From Novosphingobium sp. FSW06-99 (GTDB taxonomy: Bacteria > Pseudomonadota > Alphaproteobacteria > Sphingomonadales > Sphingomonadaceae): DNA of 64,000 nt. The position numbers and the translations under genes are program-made. Location of the stretch: contig NZ_KQ954253.1 of the NCBI RefSeq assembly GCF_001519065.1, positions 1 to 64,000 on the forward strand, read 5' to 3'. The stretch's first letter is position 1. Every line of letters begins with the position of its first letter. The notes beneath the pieces are model-generated. The model was not told where the DNA came from. It made no database searches and was given only the letters and a program-made list of their open reading frames with translations. This document shows, in pieces, positions 50,433 through 58,786 of the stretch.

Positions 50433-51668
50433 CTATTCATGCCGCAAGGCTTCGATCGGATTGAGGCTGGCCGCGCGGCGGGCCGGAAAATAGCCAAATA
50501 TGACACCGATCAAACCTGAAAAAGCAAACGCCGTCAGATTTGTCAGCGGGTCGAACACGAACGGCAGGTCAAGCAAACGCGACAGCCCGATCGAGGCACC
50601 CAGCGCGAGCACCAGCCCGATCAGGCCTCCGACGCACGACAGTACGACCGCTTCGACCAAAAACTGCAGCATAACCTCGTGACCCAGCGCGCCGATCGCC
50701 AGACGAATGCCGATCTCGCGCGTGCGCTCGGTGACCGAGACCAGCATGATGTTCATGATACCGATACCACCTACCAACAACGAAATCGCCGCAACGGCAC
50801 TGACAATGGCGGTCAGCGTGCCGGTGATGCTGGCCAGCGTGTCGGCAATCTGCTTGCTGTCAAAAATCGTGAAATCATCGAGTTTGCCACTGCGAATGTT
50901 GCGCCGTTCGCGCAACAGGGCCGCAATCGACTGCTGGATATCCTTGCTGTCATAGGCGGGATCGGCACCCACAATGATCGCGCGGATTTCGCGATTGCCG
51001 GTCAGGCGGCGCTGCACCGCCTTGATCGGCATGATCACGGCGTCATCATTGTCCTGCCCGAAACCGCCCTGCCCACGCGTAGCCAGGGCCCCCACCACCG
51101 TGCAACTGATCGATCCGAGGCGCAGGGTCGTTCCCAGCGGCGACTGATTGGCATAAAGGTTCTTGGCGACCGTAGAGCCGACCAGACAGATCGATTTTCC
51201 GGCTTTTTCCTCATCACCCGTGAAGCGCCGTCCTGCGGTCACAGCCCAGTTCTGCGCATCGAGATAGGCGTTGTCGGCGCCGTTGACCGTGGTCTGCCAG
51301 TTCGCCGCATTGAACACCGCCGTCGCCGAAACCTGGGCTTGCGCCGCAACCGCAGTCACGCCGCCGATCTGGTCGCGAATGGCATCGACATCCTCAAGCT
51401 TGAAGGGTGGCGGCGCCTCGCCTCCGCCGCCGCGCCCCGGAGCGGTTCCCGGCAGCACGGTAAGCACATTGGCCCCCAGCCCGGAGACCTCGTCATGCAC
51501 CGATCGGGACGCGCCCTTGCCCAGCGTGACCATCGTCACCACCGCGAACACGCCGATGACAATGCCGAGCACCGTAAGGAACGAACGCAGGACGTGACGC
51601 CGGATCGCGCGCACCGCCAACAACGCACTGGTGGCGATCAACCGGGTAGAGGCAGATGTGCCGGTCAT
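50433..51668 (-). CDS. MacB-type ABC transporter permease
   Basis: A 411-residue membrane subunit of a tripartite efflux pump. One N-terminal membrane helix (FLTVLGIVIGVFAVVTMVTLGKG) is followed by a periplasmic MacB domain. A C-terminal FtsX-like part with about three helices contains RTREIGIRLAIGA. Unlike E. coli MacB, the ATPase is a separate protein, encoded upstream with a four-base overlap. With the adaptor and NodT-type lipoprotein it would export a small molecule such as an antibiotic, peptide or toxic intermediate. Confidence 0.9.
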   Translation of the reverse strand: MTGTSASTRLIATSALLAVRAIRRHVLRSFLTVLGIVIGVFAVVTMVTLGKGASRSVHDEVSGLGANVLTVLPGTAPGRGGGGEAPPPFKLEDVDAIRDQIGGVTAVAAQAQVSATAVFNAANWQTTVNGADNAYLDAQNWAVTAGRRFTGDEEKAGKSICLVGSTVAKNLYANQSPLGTTLRLGSISCTVVGALATRGQGGFGQDNDDAVIMPIKAVQRRLTGNREIRAIIVGADPAYDSKDIQQSIAALLRERRNIRSGKLDDFTIFDSKQIADTLASITGTLTAIVSAVAAISLLVGGIGIMNIMLVSVTERTREIGIRLAIGALGHEVMLQFLVEAVVLSCVGGLIGLVLALGASIGLSRLLDLPFVFDPLTNLTAFAFSGLIGVIFGYFPARRAASLNPIEALRHE

Positions 51669-52372
51669 GCTGCTTTCCGTTCGATGCGATCCACCATCCC
51701 GTCACGAAAATGGACAATGGTGCGAGCATACGAGGCCATTTCAGGCTCGTGCGTCACCATCAGCACGGTAATGCCGCTGTTGCGGTTGAGATCGGTCAGC
51801 AATTCCATGATTTCGATCGATCGTTCGCTATCCAGATTGCCGGTCGGTTCGTCGGCCAGCAAGACGGCCGGTTCAGTCACGATGGCGCGGGCAATGGCAA
51901 CGCGCTGCTGCTGCCCGCCCGATAGCTCGGCCGGGGTATGTCTGGCCCACGGCGCCAGGCCAACTTTGTCAAGCGCGGCCATCGCCATGGTGTGCCGTGC
52001 CCGCTTGTCTTCGCCGCGATAGAGCAATGGCAGCTCGACGTTTTCCAACGCACTCGTGCGCGCGAGCAGATTAAAGCCCTGGAACACAAAGCCGAGATGA
52101 CGACGGCGCAGCAACGCGCGCTGATCGCGCCCGAGATTTTCGATATGATGGCCCTGAAACACGAACGAACCGCTGCTCGGCACATCGAGGCAACCGAGGA
52201 TATTCATCGTGGTTGACTTGCCCGAGCCTGACGGCCCCATCACCGCCATGAAATCACCGCGCAGGATATCGAGATTGACCCCCTTGAGTGCCTGAAATGC
52301 CGCTTCACCCGTGCCGAAACGCTTGGTCACGCCCACGAGGCTGATAAGCGGTACTTGGCCTGGCCCGATCAT
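51665..52372 (-). CDS. MacB/LolD-type ABC transporter ATP-binding protein
   Basis: A 235-residue ABC ATPase. Walker A is GPSGSGKST, the signature LSGGQQQR is intact, and Walker B reads VLLADEPTG; the H-loop is THEPEMA. It energises the MacB-like permease encoded next. The ATG at 52372 overlaps the adaptor stop by four bases, so the operon is translationally coupled. Confidence 0.93.
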   Translation of the reverse strand: MIGPGQVPLISLVGVTKRFGTGEAAFQALKGVNLDILRGDFMAVMGPSGSGKSTTMNILGCLDVPSSGSFVFQGHHIENLGRDQRALLRRRHLGFVFQGFNLLARTSALENVELPLLYRGEDKRARHTMAMAALDKVGLAPWARHTPAELSGGQQQRVAIARAIVTEPAVLLADEPTGNLDSERSIEIMELLTDLNRNSGITVLMVTHEPEMASYARTIVHFRDGMVDRIERKAA

Positions 52373-53676
52373 GTCGCGGTCGCCGCCAGAAGGCCTGTGA
52401 CGATCTGCATACCCGGTCTCAAGCCGGGGCCGGAAACAGCGGTCAACGCACCATTGGTGCTGCCGATGGTGACCTCGATCGGACGCAGCGCACCATCGGC
52501 CGCCAGCACATAAACGGTCTGATGGCTGCCACGTCCGATTGTGGCGGTCTTGTTCTGTCCGGCCACACCGAATCCGCCGCTGCCAGGTTTGGGGCCGATC
52601 TGGACCCCGCCGGATTCCATGCCGCTTTCGGGGGTAAAGCGCAGTGCGGCATTGGGCACCAGCAATTGGTTGCGTTCCAACTTGGCCAGAATGGCGGCTG
52701 TCGCGGTCATTCCGGGGCGCAACAGCAATTGCGGGTTCCTGACCGCCAGCACCGCGGTATAGGCCACCACCGTGCTGGTCGAACTGGTGGTGGTGCCGGC
52801 ACTGTTGACCGTTGGTGTGGCATTGGCGCCCAGATCGATTCGCGTGACCGCACCCGCAAAGGCCCGGCCGGGATAGGCATCGACCGCGAATGTTGCACTG
52901 TTGCCGACCGCTACCTCGCCAATATCGGCTTCGTCGACTTTGACGTCCAGCTTCATCGCGGTGAGGTCTTCGGCGATCGTGAACAACGTTGCCACGTTGA
53001 ACGCCGCCGCAACGGTCTGCCCCGGCTCGACCTGACGCGACAGCACCACGCCATCAACCGGGGCATAGATGGTCGCTTTGGCCAGATTGGTGCGGCTGGT
53101 CGACAGTGTTGCCTCGGCTTGTGCAACTTGCGCTTTGGCCGCTTTCAAATTGGCCACTGCGCGGGCATGATCGCCGAGTGCGGTATCGAGTTCGGTCTGC
53201 GAAGGCACTTTGCCCCCTGACAGCCGAGCCACTTCCTGATACCGACGCAGCGTCACGGACGACTGGTCGAGCGTCGCCTGGTTCTGTGCAACACTCGCGC
53301 GTGCCGACAGCAATTGCGCCTCATTCTGCATCAGCGCGGCACGGAACAGCGTCGGGTCAAGCTGTGCCAAAGGCTGGCCCTTTTTCACATGGTCGTTGTT
53401 CTGAACAAACACGTTCACCACAATGCCCGATTCCTCGGACCCGACATTGACCTGGTTTGTCGGAGCAAGGTTGCCCGTCGCCGAGACGGTCACCGCCAGG
53501 TCGCCCCGCTTGACGGCAGCCGTCGCATATTTCGGTGCCACACGGCCGCCAAACAGCGCGTAAGCCAACGCTGCCAGCCCAACCAGGCCAAGCGCGATCA
53601 AACCCCATTTGCGCCAGCGCCGCCGGGGAGGCGCCAGGCTTTCTCCCAGAAATTCCGCGATTGTGGCGTCGGTCAT
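52369..53676 (-). CDS. MacA-like periplasmic adaptor (HlyD family)
   Basis: A 435-residue membrane-fusion protein. One N-terminal membrane anchor (WGLIALGLVGLAALAYALFGG) precedes the lipoyl-like and coiled-coil hairpin regions, rich in Ala, Gln and Leu (about residues 110-200). A beta-barrel domain with RPGMTATAAILAKLERNQLLVPNAALR follows. It links the inner-membrane ABC unit to the outer-membrane channel. Its start overlaps the outer-membrane gene's stop by four bases. Confidence 0.9.
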   Translation of the reverse strand: MTDATIAEFLGESLAPPRRRWRKWGLIALGLVGLAALAYALFGGRVAPKYATAAVKRGDLAVTVSATGNLAPTNQVNVGSEESGIVVNVFVQNNDHVKKGQPLAQLDPTLFRAALMQNEAQLLSARASVAQNQATLDQSSVTLRRYQEVARLSGGKVPSQTELDTALGDHARAVANLKAAKAQVAQAEATLSTSRTNLAKATIYAPVDGVVLSRQVEPGQTVAAAFNVATLFTIAEDLTAMKLDVKVDEADIGEVAVGNSATFAVDAYPGRAFAGAVTRIDLGANATPTVNSAGTTTSSTSTVVAYTAVLAVRNPQLLLRPGMTATAAILAKLERNQLLVPNAALRFTPESGMESGGVQIGPKPGSGGFGVAGQNKTATIGRGSHQTVYVLAADGALRPIEVTIGSTNGALTAVSGPGLRPGMQIVTGLLAATAT

Positions 53677-55124
53677 AAGGGCTTTCCATTGTGCAATGGT
53701 GGATCAGGCTGCCATCCGCCGCCCAGGGCGAGGTAAAGCTGGACCAATGCGCTGGCCTGCGCGGCTTGCGCGGCTGCAAGCTGGTCGCGCGCCGACAGCA
53801 AAGTCTGCTCGCTTTGGGTCAGTGTGACAAAATCGGTCAGCCCGGAGCGATACTGGCTGCGCGCGATGATTGCGGCATTGTTGGATGCATCGCGCGCAAC
53901 GGCCAGCGCGGTCTGCTCGCGTTTGGCAGATTCCAGCGCCTGGACGCCGTTTTCGACATCCTCCAACCCGGACAGGATTGTGTGCTTGTAGGTTGCAAAG
54001 GCAGCATCGGCATTGGCCCGGGCCGCCCGAACCTGCGAACGCAGCCGACCACCATCGAAAATCGTTTGTGCCAGACCGGCAAACAGTGTGCTGGTGACAA
54101 GATCCGTCAGCCCGGTGAAATGGCTGCCCTGGCTGGTGAGATTGGCGGTCAGCGTCAGCGCCGGGTAAAGTTGCGCTTGCGCCACCCCGATCTGCGCGGT
54201 CGCGGTGGCAAGATCACGTTCGGCAGCGCGAACGTCAGGTCGCTGACGCAGCGTATCGGCGGGAATGCCAACCGCCACACCGTCAGGCCCAACAGGGATC
54301 GGTCCGGGCACCTCAAGCGCAGCGCGCAACGCTCCCGGCGCTTGCCCGGTCAGGACCCCGATCCGATTCACCGCGGTGGTAAAGGCAGTTTCGTAGGGCG
54401 GGATGGTCGCCGCTGTCTGCGCGCGCTGGGCACGGGCCTGTTCCTGGTCGAGCGAAGACGCCAACCCCGCCTGCAACCGCCAGGTGGCAATGTCGAGATT
54501 GTCGTCCTGGGTGCGCAAGGTATCGCGTGCGATGGCAAGCCGCGCCTGCGCCAGCCGGGCGTCGATATAATTTGTCGCCACTTCGCCCGCAACCGAGGTG
54601 CGCACCGCAACAAGGTTGAACAGGGACGAAGCCATACTGGCCCGCGCTGCTTCGGCAGAGCGCCGATTGCCACCAAACACATCGGCCTGCCACGAAGCGG
54701 CCAAACCCGCAGAAAGGCTATCAAACGCCTGGTTTTCAGCCAGTTGCGGGATACCACCAACGACTGCCGCCTTGGCATATTCTGCGGTGTGGGTTTCGCC
54801 AGCCGATCCGGTCAGCGTGGGCAATTGCGCCGCGTGCGCCTGGATCAAGGATTCGTGCGCCTGACGCAGGCGCGCCGCAGACACGGCGATGTCGAGATTG
54901 GCTGCGGTCGCGCGTGCAATCAGGTCGGTCAGCAGCGGGTCGTTGAACTGACTCCACCATACCGCAAGATCAACCGGAGCGCCCGGCGCGAGATGGAGCG
55001 TGTATTGCGCCGGCACCGCCAATGCAGTGCCCTGCGGCGGAGCGTAATTGGGCCCCGCCGCGCATCCGCACAGCAGCAAGGTCATGCCAAGCAGGATGCG
55101 CCTCTGCCCGCAACGGGTCATCAT
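53673..55124 (-). CDS. NodT-family outer-membrane efflux lipoprotein
   Basis: A 483-residue TolC-type outer-membrane factor. The signal peptide ends in a lipobox (LLLCGC), so Cys is lipidated. Two outer-membrane efflux repeats of long helices follow. The family segments VDLAVWWSQFNDPLLTDLIARA near residue 50 and AVGIPADTLRQRPDVRAAERDLAT-like sequence near 285 are present. It completes the tripartite MacAB-type pump with the downstream adaptor and ABC genes. The ATG at 55124 overlaps the regulator gene's stop. Confidence 0.92.
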   Translation of the reverse strand: MMTRCGQRRILLGMTLLLCGCAAGPNYAPPQGTALAVPAQYTLHLAPGAPVDLAVWWSQFNDPLLTDLIARATAANLDIAVSAARLRQAHESLIQAHAAQLPTLTGSAGETHTAEYAKAAVVGGIPQLAENQAFDSLSAGLAASWQADVFGGNRRSAEAARASMASSLFNLVAVRTSVAGEVATNYIDARLAQARLAIARDTLRTQDDNLDIATWRLQAGLASSLDQEQARAQRAQTAATIPPYETAFTTAVNRIGVLTGQAPGALRAALEVPGPIPVGPDGVAVGIPADTLRQRPDVRAAERDLATATAQIGVAQAQLYPALTLTANLTSQGSHFTGLTDLVTSTLFAGLAQTIFDGGRLRSQVRAARANADAAFATYKHTILSGLEDVENGVQALESAKREQTALAVARDASNNAAIIARSQYRSGLTDFVTLTQSEQTLLSARDQLAAAQAAQASALVQLYLALGGGWQPDPPLHNGKPL

Positions 55125-55348
55125 GACGTTTCACCTGCATAGCCAAGCAAGTCACCTGGCTGGCACCTGAGTTCACGACAAATCGCTTCCAGCGTCGAGA
55201 ACCGGATGGCCTTGGCCTTGCCGGTCTTGAGGATCGACAGATTGGCAAGCGTGATGTCGACGCGTTCCGCCAGTTCGGTCAGCGTCATCCGCTGGGCATG
55301 GAGCAAGTCATCGAGCTTGACCACGATGCGAGAGGGCTCGTCGACCAT
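55121..55348 (-). CDS. small XRE-family regulator
   Basis: A 75-residue Cro/C1-type helix-turn-helix protein of the short YozG-like kind (HTH_26). The DNA-binding part is MTLTELAERVDITLANLSIL, and the ending CRELRCQPGDLLGY is typical. It starts at ATG 55348, overlapping the DUF2975 stop by one base. Such regulators commonly pair with DUF2975 membrane proteins. It probably controls its own operon, including the efflux pump genes, through the inverted repeat at 55978. Confidence 0.88.
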   Translation of the reverse strand: MVDEPSRIVVKLDDLLHAQRMTLTELAERVDITLANLSILKTGKAKAIRFSTLEAICRELRCQPGDLLGYAGETS

Positions 55349-55881
55349 CACACCGTGCCCTCGACGTCTTCGCTCAACCGAGTGCCATGCTCGAAAACCC
55401 GGGCCAGGATGAATAGCAAGAGCGCGGTGACCAGCCCTGCGAGCGAAAACGGCACGAAAATGTGCTTGTTGGCCAGGGCGTGCCGCAGCCATGCGCCCAA
55501 CGGCAAACCAACCAGCCCCATCGCCTGCGTGGCCAGCGCCAGCCAGCCCATGACCCGCAAATGGTCCACATTCTGTGGGATGAAGGGAGAACCTTGCCCC
55601 ACTGAATCGATGATCGCGATCAGCTTGCGCAGGAACTGGGCGCTCAGGCCATTGATGACCGCGATCCCGATCAGCGTGAAACCGATCGAAAACAGTGCTT
55701 CGCCAGCCACCTGCGGCCCATCGGAGTGCGCCGACAGCCAGACCAGCACACGAGCCTCGAACAGCCATAACGGCAACAGGGCGACCAAAGCGGCAACACC
55801 CGACACACCAAAGATGATCAAGGCGATCACCAGCAGCAATCGCGTCCAGCGCAACAGCGGATCACTCGCTTTGCTCAACAT
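55348..55881 (-). CDS. DUF2975 membrane protein
   Basis: A 177-residue protein with four hydrophobic segments: LLLVIALIIFGVSGVAALVA, FSIGFTLIGIAVINGLSAQF, LALATQAMGLVGLPLGAWL and a last one near VPFSLAGLVTALLLFILARVF. IPQNVDHLRVMGWLALA is typical of DUF2975. Its function is unknown; it commonly sits next to a short XRE regulator and may sense a membrane signal. The start at 55881 is tentative; 55929 is an upstream alternative. Confidence 0.8.
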   Translation of the reverse strand: MLSKASDPLLRWTRLLLVIALIIFGVSGVAALVALLPLWLFEARVLVWLSAHSDGPQVAGEALFSIGFTLIGIAVINGLSAQFLRKLIAIIDSVGQGSPFIPQNVDHLRVMGWLALATQAMGLVGLPLGAWLRHALANKHIFVPFSLAGLVTALLLFILARVFEHGTRLSEDVEGTV

Positions 55882-56242
55882 GGGGCCATCTGCCCGGCAG
55901 CCGGCACACAGCCGATCGCGATGACGCATGTTTCACGCCGGAGGCGATCCATACAACGGCGCAGATTCGCGATCATTTTATCGATCTCCGATATGTACAA
56001 TATCGGGGATCGATAATTTTAAGCGAGGGCCAGGTCAATCCCTGATATTGAAATTCGATATGACAGGCGCGCCACAATCAGCCCGGCGCGCGCCCGGCAG
56101 CCTGCGACCGATCACTCCACCGGCCGTAGAATGCGTTGTGGGCTTCGGAGCTGGAGAGAGGTATATTTGGCATATCTGAAACAAATTGGAGATCAATTTA
56201 CCAAACTGGACTCAAAATCGCTCAGTTTCCAAGAATTTTTAC
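55882..56242. other. 361-bp intergenic region with a large inverted repeat
   Basis: This stretch lies upstream of the DUF2975 operon and downstream of the LigW-like gene. Apart from the inverted repeat at 55978 and a short AT-rich run near 56201-56250, no gene or RNA was seen. Confidence 0.5.
55978..56016. promoter_or_regulatory. 39-bp inverted repeat upstream of DUF2975/XRE operon
   Basis: TTATCGATC-T-CCGATAT pairs with ATATCGG-G-GATCGATAA around the 5-base centre GTACA; one position is a T-G mismatch. Its length and position, 97 bp before the DUF2975 start, suggest an operator for the XRE protein, with CGATAT half-sites inside. A cruciform or hairpin role is also possible. Confidence 0.6.
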
Positions 56243-57304
56243 CTACAGATCCAGGCCAAACCACCGCTCGGCATTGGTCTGGAAGAATTTCTTTTTCACG
56301 TCTGCGGAAATTGCCATGGCATCAAGCGCGCGAACTTCGTCGGGTTCGAATTGATAGGGGTAGTCCATGGCATAAAGCACCCTGTCTTCACCCACGACCT
56401 GCTGGCAAAAGCGGATGGCCGGTTCCCACGCCATCCCCGAACACGTGATCAGCACGTTGGAACGCATATATTCGGCGATGGTTTTGTGCAGCGGCTTCAT
56501 GCGTTCATAGCGTTGCGATCGCACCCCGGCCTGATGCATGTAATCGAGCCGGTACAGCCAATAAGGCAGCGCCTCGCCCATATGGCCCACCATGATCTGA
56601 AGATCGGGATAGCGATCGAACACCCCGCTGGTGATGATACGCAGCAGATGCATCCCCGTCTCCACGCCAAATCCGAAGATCGCCCCGTCCAGCCCGGCTT
56701 CCAGCATCGGTTCGATCATCGCGTCGGGCGGGGTGGCGGGATGGATATACAGCACTTGCCCTTCCTCGACGAGTGCGCGCAGGATCGGGTCAAAGCGGTC
56801 TTCGTCGAGATAGTGGCCTTGCGTATGGCTGTTGATCTGAACACCCTTGAAACCCAGTTCGCGCGCGCCGCGACGGATCTCGTTGGCGGACCAGTCGGCG
56901 TCCTGCGGGGCAAGCGCGGTCATGCCGATGAAACGGTCGGGATATCTGGCGCAGGCATCGGCAAGATGGTCGTTGGCGCGGGTGATCAGGCCCTTTGCTT
57001 CGCCAAGGTCGGTCAGCGGCTGCGCGCCGGGCGACGTGAGCGCAAGCACGGCCTTGTCGATGCCGGTGGCATCCATGTGGGCAATCCGTTGTGCGCCAAG
57101 ATCCAGCAGCCGATCGACAATCTCGGTGGTGCGCTGCGAGGGACTGGTGGCGTAAAACCCCCATAGGCTGACCATGCCCTTGTCGGCCACGCCGTCACGG
57201 ATCATGCGCAGATAGATGTCGATCTGTTCGCGCGTGGCAAACGCTTCCTCGGTGGCAATCCGCAGATAGCCCTGTCCACCGCCGGTCTTGAGGTCATCAG
57301 TCAT
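56243..57304 (-). CDS. ligW: 5-carboxyvanillate decarboxylase-like amidohydrolase (LigW)
   Basis: A 353-residue ACMSD-family amidohydrolase that closely follows LigW, the Mn-dependent enzyme that converts 5-carboxyvanillate to vanillate in biphenyl-lignin breakdown. Residues of the known LigW active site fall at the same numbers: Glu19 (ATEEAF), His188 (LYIHPA), Phe212 (FGFG), His241 (VGHMGE), Arg252 (WLYRLDY) and Asp314 (YAMDYPYQ). Length is identical to the family norm. It is the last gene of an operon with ALDH, benzoylformate decarboxylase-like, MFS, esterase and receptor genes. Other ring-carboxylated phenols cannot be excluded. Confidence 0.9.
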   Translation of the reverse strand: MTDDLKTGGGQGYLRIATEEAFATREQIDIYLRMIRDGVADKGMVSLWGFYATSPSQRTTEIVDRLLDLGAQRIAHMDATGIDKAVLALTSPGAQPLTDLGEAKGLITRANDHLADACARYPDRFIGMTALAPQDADWSANEIRRGARELGFKGVQINSHTQGHYLDEDRFDPILRALVEEGQVLYIHPATPPDAMIEPMLEAGLDGAIFGFGVETGMHLLRIITSGVFDRYPDLQIMVGHMGEALPYWLYRLDYMHQAGVRSQRYERMKPLHKTIAEYMRSNVLITCSGMAWEPAIRFCQQVVGEDRVLYAMDYPYQFEPDEVRALDAMAISADVKKKFFQTNAERWFGLDL

Positions 57305-57315
57305 GGTTCAATCCC

Positions 57316-58758
57316 TTATCCTTCGTGCACGGCCTTGGTCACCATGCAGGCGAGCACACCTTCGATCCCGTCTTCGGAGCCGTGGCCCGACCACTTGACC
57401 CCGCCAAAGGGCGAGTCCGCTGCCGCGATCATCGTCGTGTTGATCCCGACCATGCCGGCCTCAAGCGCGCGGGCCAGACGATGTTGGCGCCTGGCATCGG
57501 CGGTCCAGGCATAGGCGGCAAGGCCATAGGGCAGCCGATTGGCCTCGGCGATCATGGCATCCTCATCGGCAAAGCGGTTGAGGATCGCGATCGGGCCAAA
57601 GGGCTCTTCCTGCATGATCGCCGCGTCGATCGGGACGTCGGCCAGCACCGAGGGGGCATAGTAAAAGCCGGCGTTTGCGCCCATCTCCGCAGGTCGCCTT
57701 CCGCCGGTCAGCAACCGGCCGCCCCGCGCCACTGCGTCGCCGATCAACCGGTCCATCGCTTCGGGACGGCGCGCATTGGCCATCGGGCCCATCTGGGTCG
57801 TATGGTCCAGCCCGTCACCGACCCGCAGCGCCCGGGCGCGCGCGACAAAGCCGTCGCAAAATGCGGCAAAAATCCCGTCCTGGACGATGAAGCGCGTCGG
57901 ACTGACACAGACCTGTCCGGCGTTGCGAAACTTGTGCGGCACAACCGTGTCGAGCGCGCGTGCGAGATCGGCATCGTCGAACACCAGAACCGGCCCATGT
58001 CCGCCCAGTTCCATGGTCGTGCGCTGCATGTTGTCGGTGGCCAGGCGCGCCAGATGCCGCCCCACTGCGGTCGATCCGGTGAACGACAGCTTGCGCACGA
58101 TCGGGCTGGCCAGGAGGTGCCTGCTGACTTCGTCAGGAACGCCGAACACGATCTGCGCGACATCGGTGGGCAAGCCTGCGTCGAGCAGCGCCTGCACCAC
58201 CGCCAAGGCCGAAGCAGGGGTTTCCTCGGCCGGTTTCATGATCACCGCACAGCCCGCCGCGATTGGCGCGCCCAGCTTGCGCCCGGGATTGGCGAGCGGA
58301 AAATTCCACGGTGCAAATGCGGCCACCACACCCACCGGTTCATGCACGACAGTCGAGCGGGTGCCCGTCGGGCGCACCAGCGCGCGCCCATAGAGCCTTT
58401 GACATTCGCCGGCATAGAACGCGAACAGATTGGCGACCATCCCGACCTCGATCCGGGTTTCGGCGAGCGGCTTGCCCTGTTCGAGCGTCGCAATGCGCGC
58501 AATCGCGTCCTTGCGCTCTTCAAGCAGGCGGGCGGCGCCGTGCAACACGGCGGCGCGGGTGGCGGCCGGGGCCTCGCGCCAGGTGCGAAAGCCGCGCTGG
58601 GCAGCGGCCAGCGCCGTGTCCAGATCGGCGGGATCGGCCAGCGGCAATTCGCCGAGCGTGGCACCGTCAGCCGGATTGATCACGGCATGGGTGCGCCGCC
58701 CGTTGGCACCAACGCGATTGCCGTCGATCAGCATGTACAAGGAAGGATAAGCGCTCAT
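57316..58758 (-). CDS. aldehyde dehydrogenase (GabD-like)
   Basis: A 480-residue NAD(P)-dependent aldehyde dehydrogenase near the succinate-semialdehyde/oxoglutarate-semialdehyde branch. FAPWNFPLANPGRKLGAPIAAG, FTGSTAVGRHLA, the Glu region TMELGGHGPVLVF and the catalytic Cys284 (GQVCVSPTRF) are intact. It lies 28 bp after the benzoylformate decarboxylase-like gene, so the likely substrate is the aromatic aldehyde made by that enzyme, rather than a dicarboxylic semialdehyde. It is followed by ligW. Confidence 0.86.
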   Translation of the reverse strand: MSAYPSLYMLIDGNRVGANGRRTHAVINPADGATLGELPLADPADLDTALAAAQRGFRTWREAPAATRAAVLHGAARLLEERKDAIARIATLEQGKPLAETRIEVGMVANLFAFYAGECQRLYGRALVRPTGTRSTVVHEPVGVVAAFAPWNFPLANPGRKLGAPIAAGCAVIMKPAEETPASALAVVQALLDAGLPTDVAQIVFGVPDEVSRHLLASPIVRKLSFTGSTAVGRHLARLATDNMQRTTMELGGHGPVLVFDDADLARALDTVVPHKFRNAGQVCVSPTRFIVQDGIFAAFCDGFVARARALRVGDGLDHTTQMGPMANARRPEAMDRLIGDAVARGGRLLTGGRRPAEMGANAGFYYAPSVLADVPIDAAIMQEEPFGPIAILNRFADEDAMIAEANRLPYGLAAYAWTADARRQHRLARALEAGMVGINTTMIAAADSPFGGVKWSGHGSEDGIEGVLACMVTKAVHEG

Positions 58759-58786
58759 GACAGGCCTTTTCGCGACAGCGGAATGG

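Noticed and set aside
53691..55142. A 483-residue plus-strand open frame opposite the NodT-like gene
   Set aside because: It mirrors the outer-membrane factor gene, has no recognisable domain and a composition typical of antisense frames.
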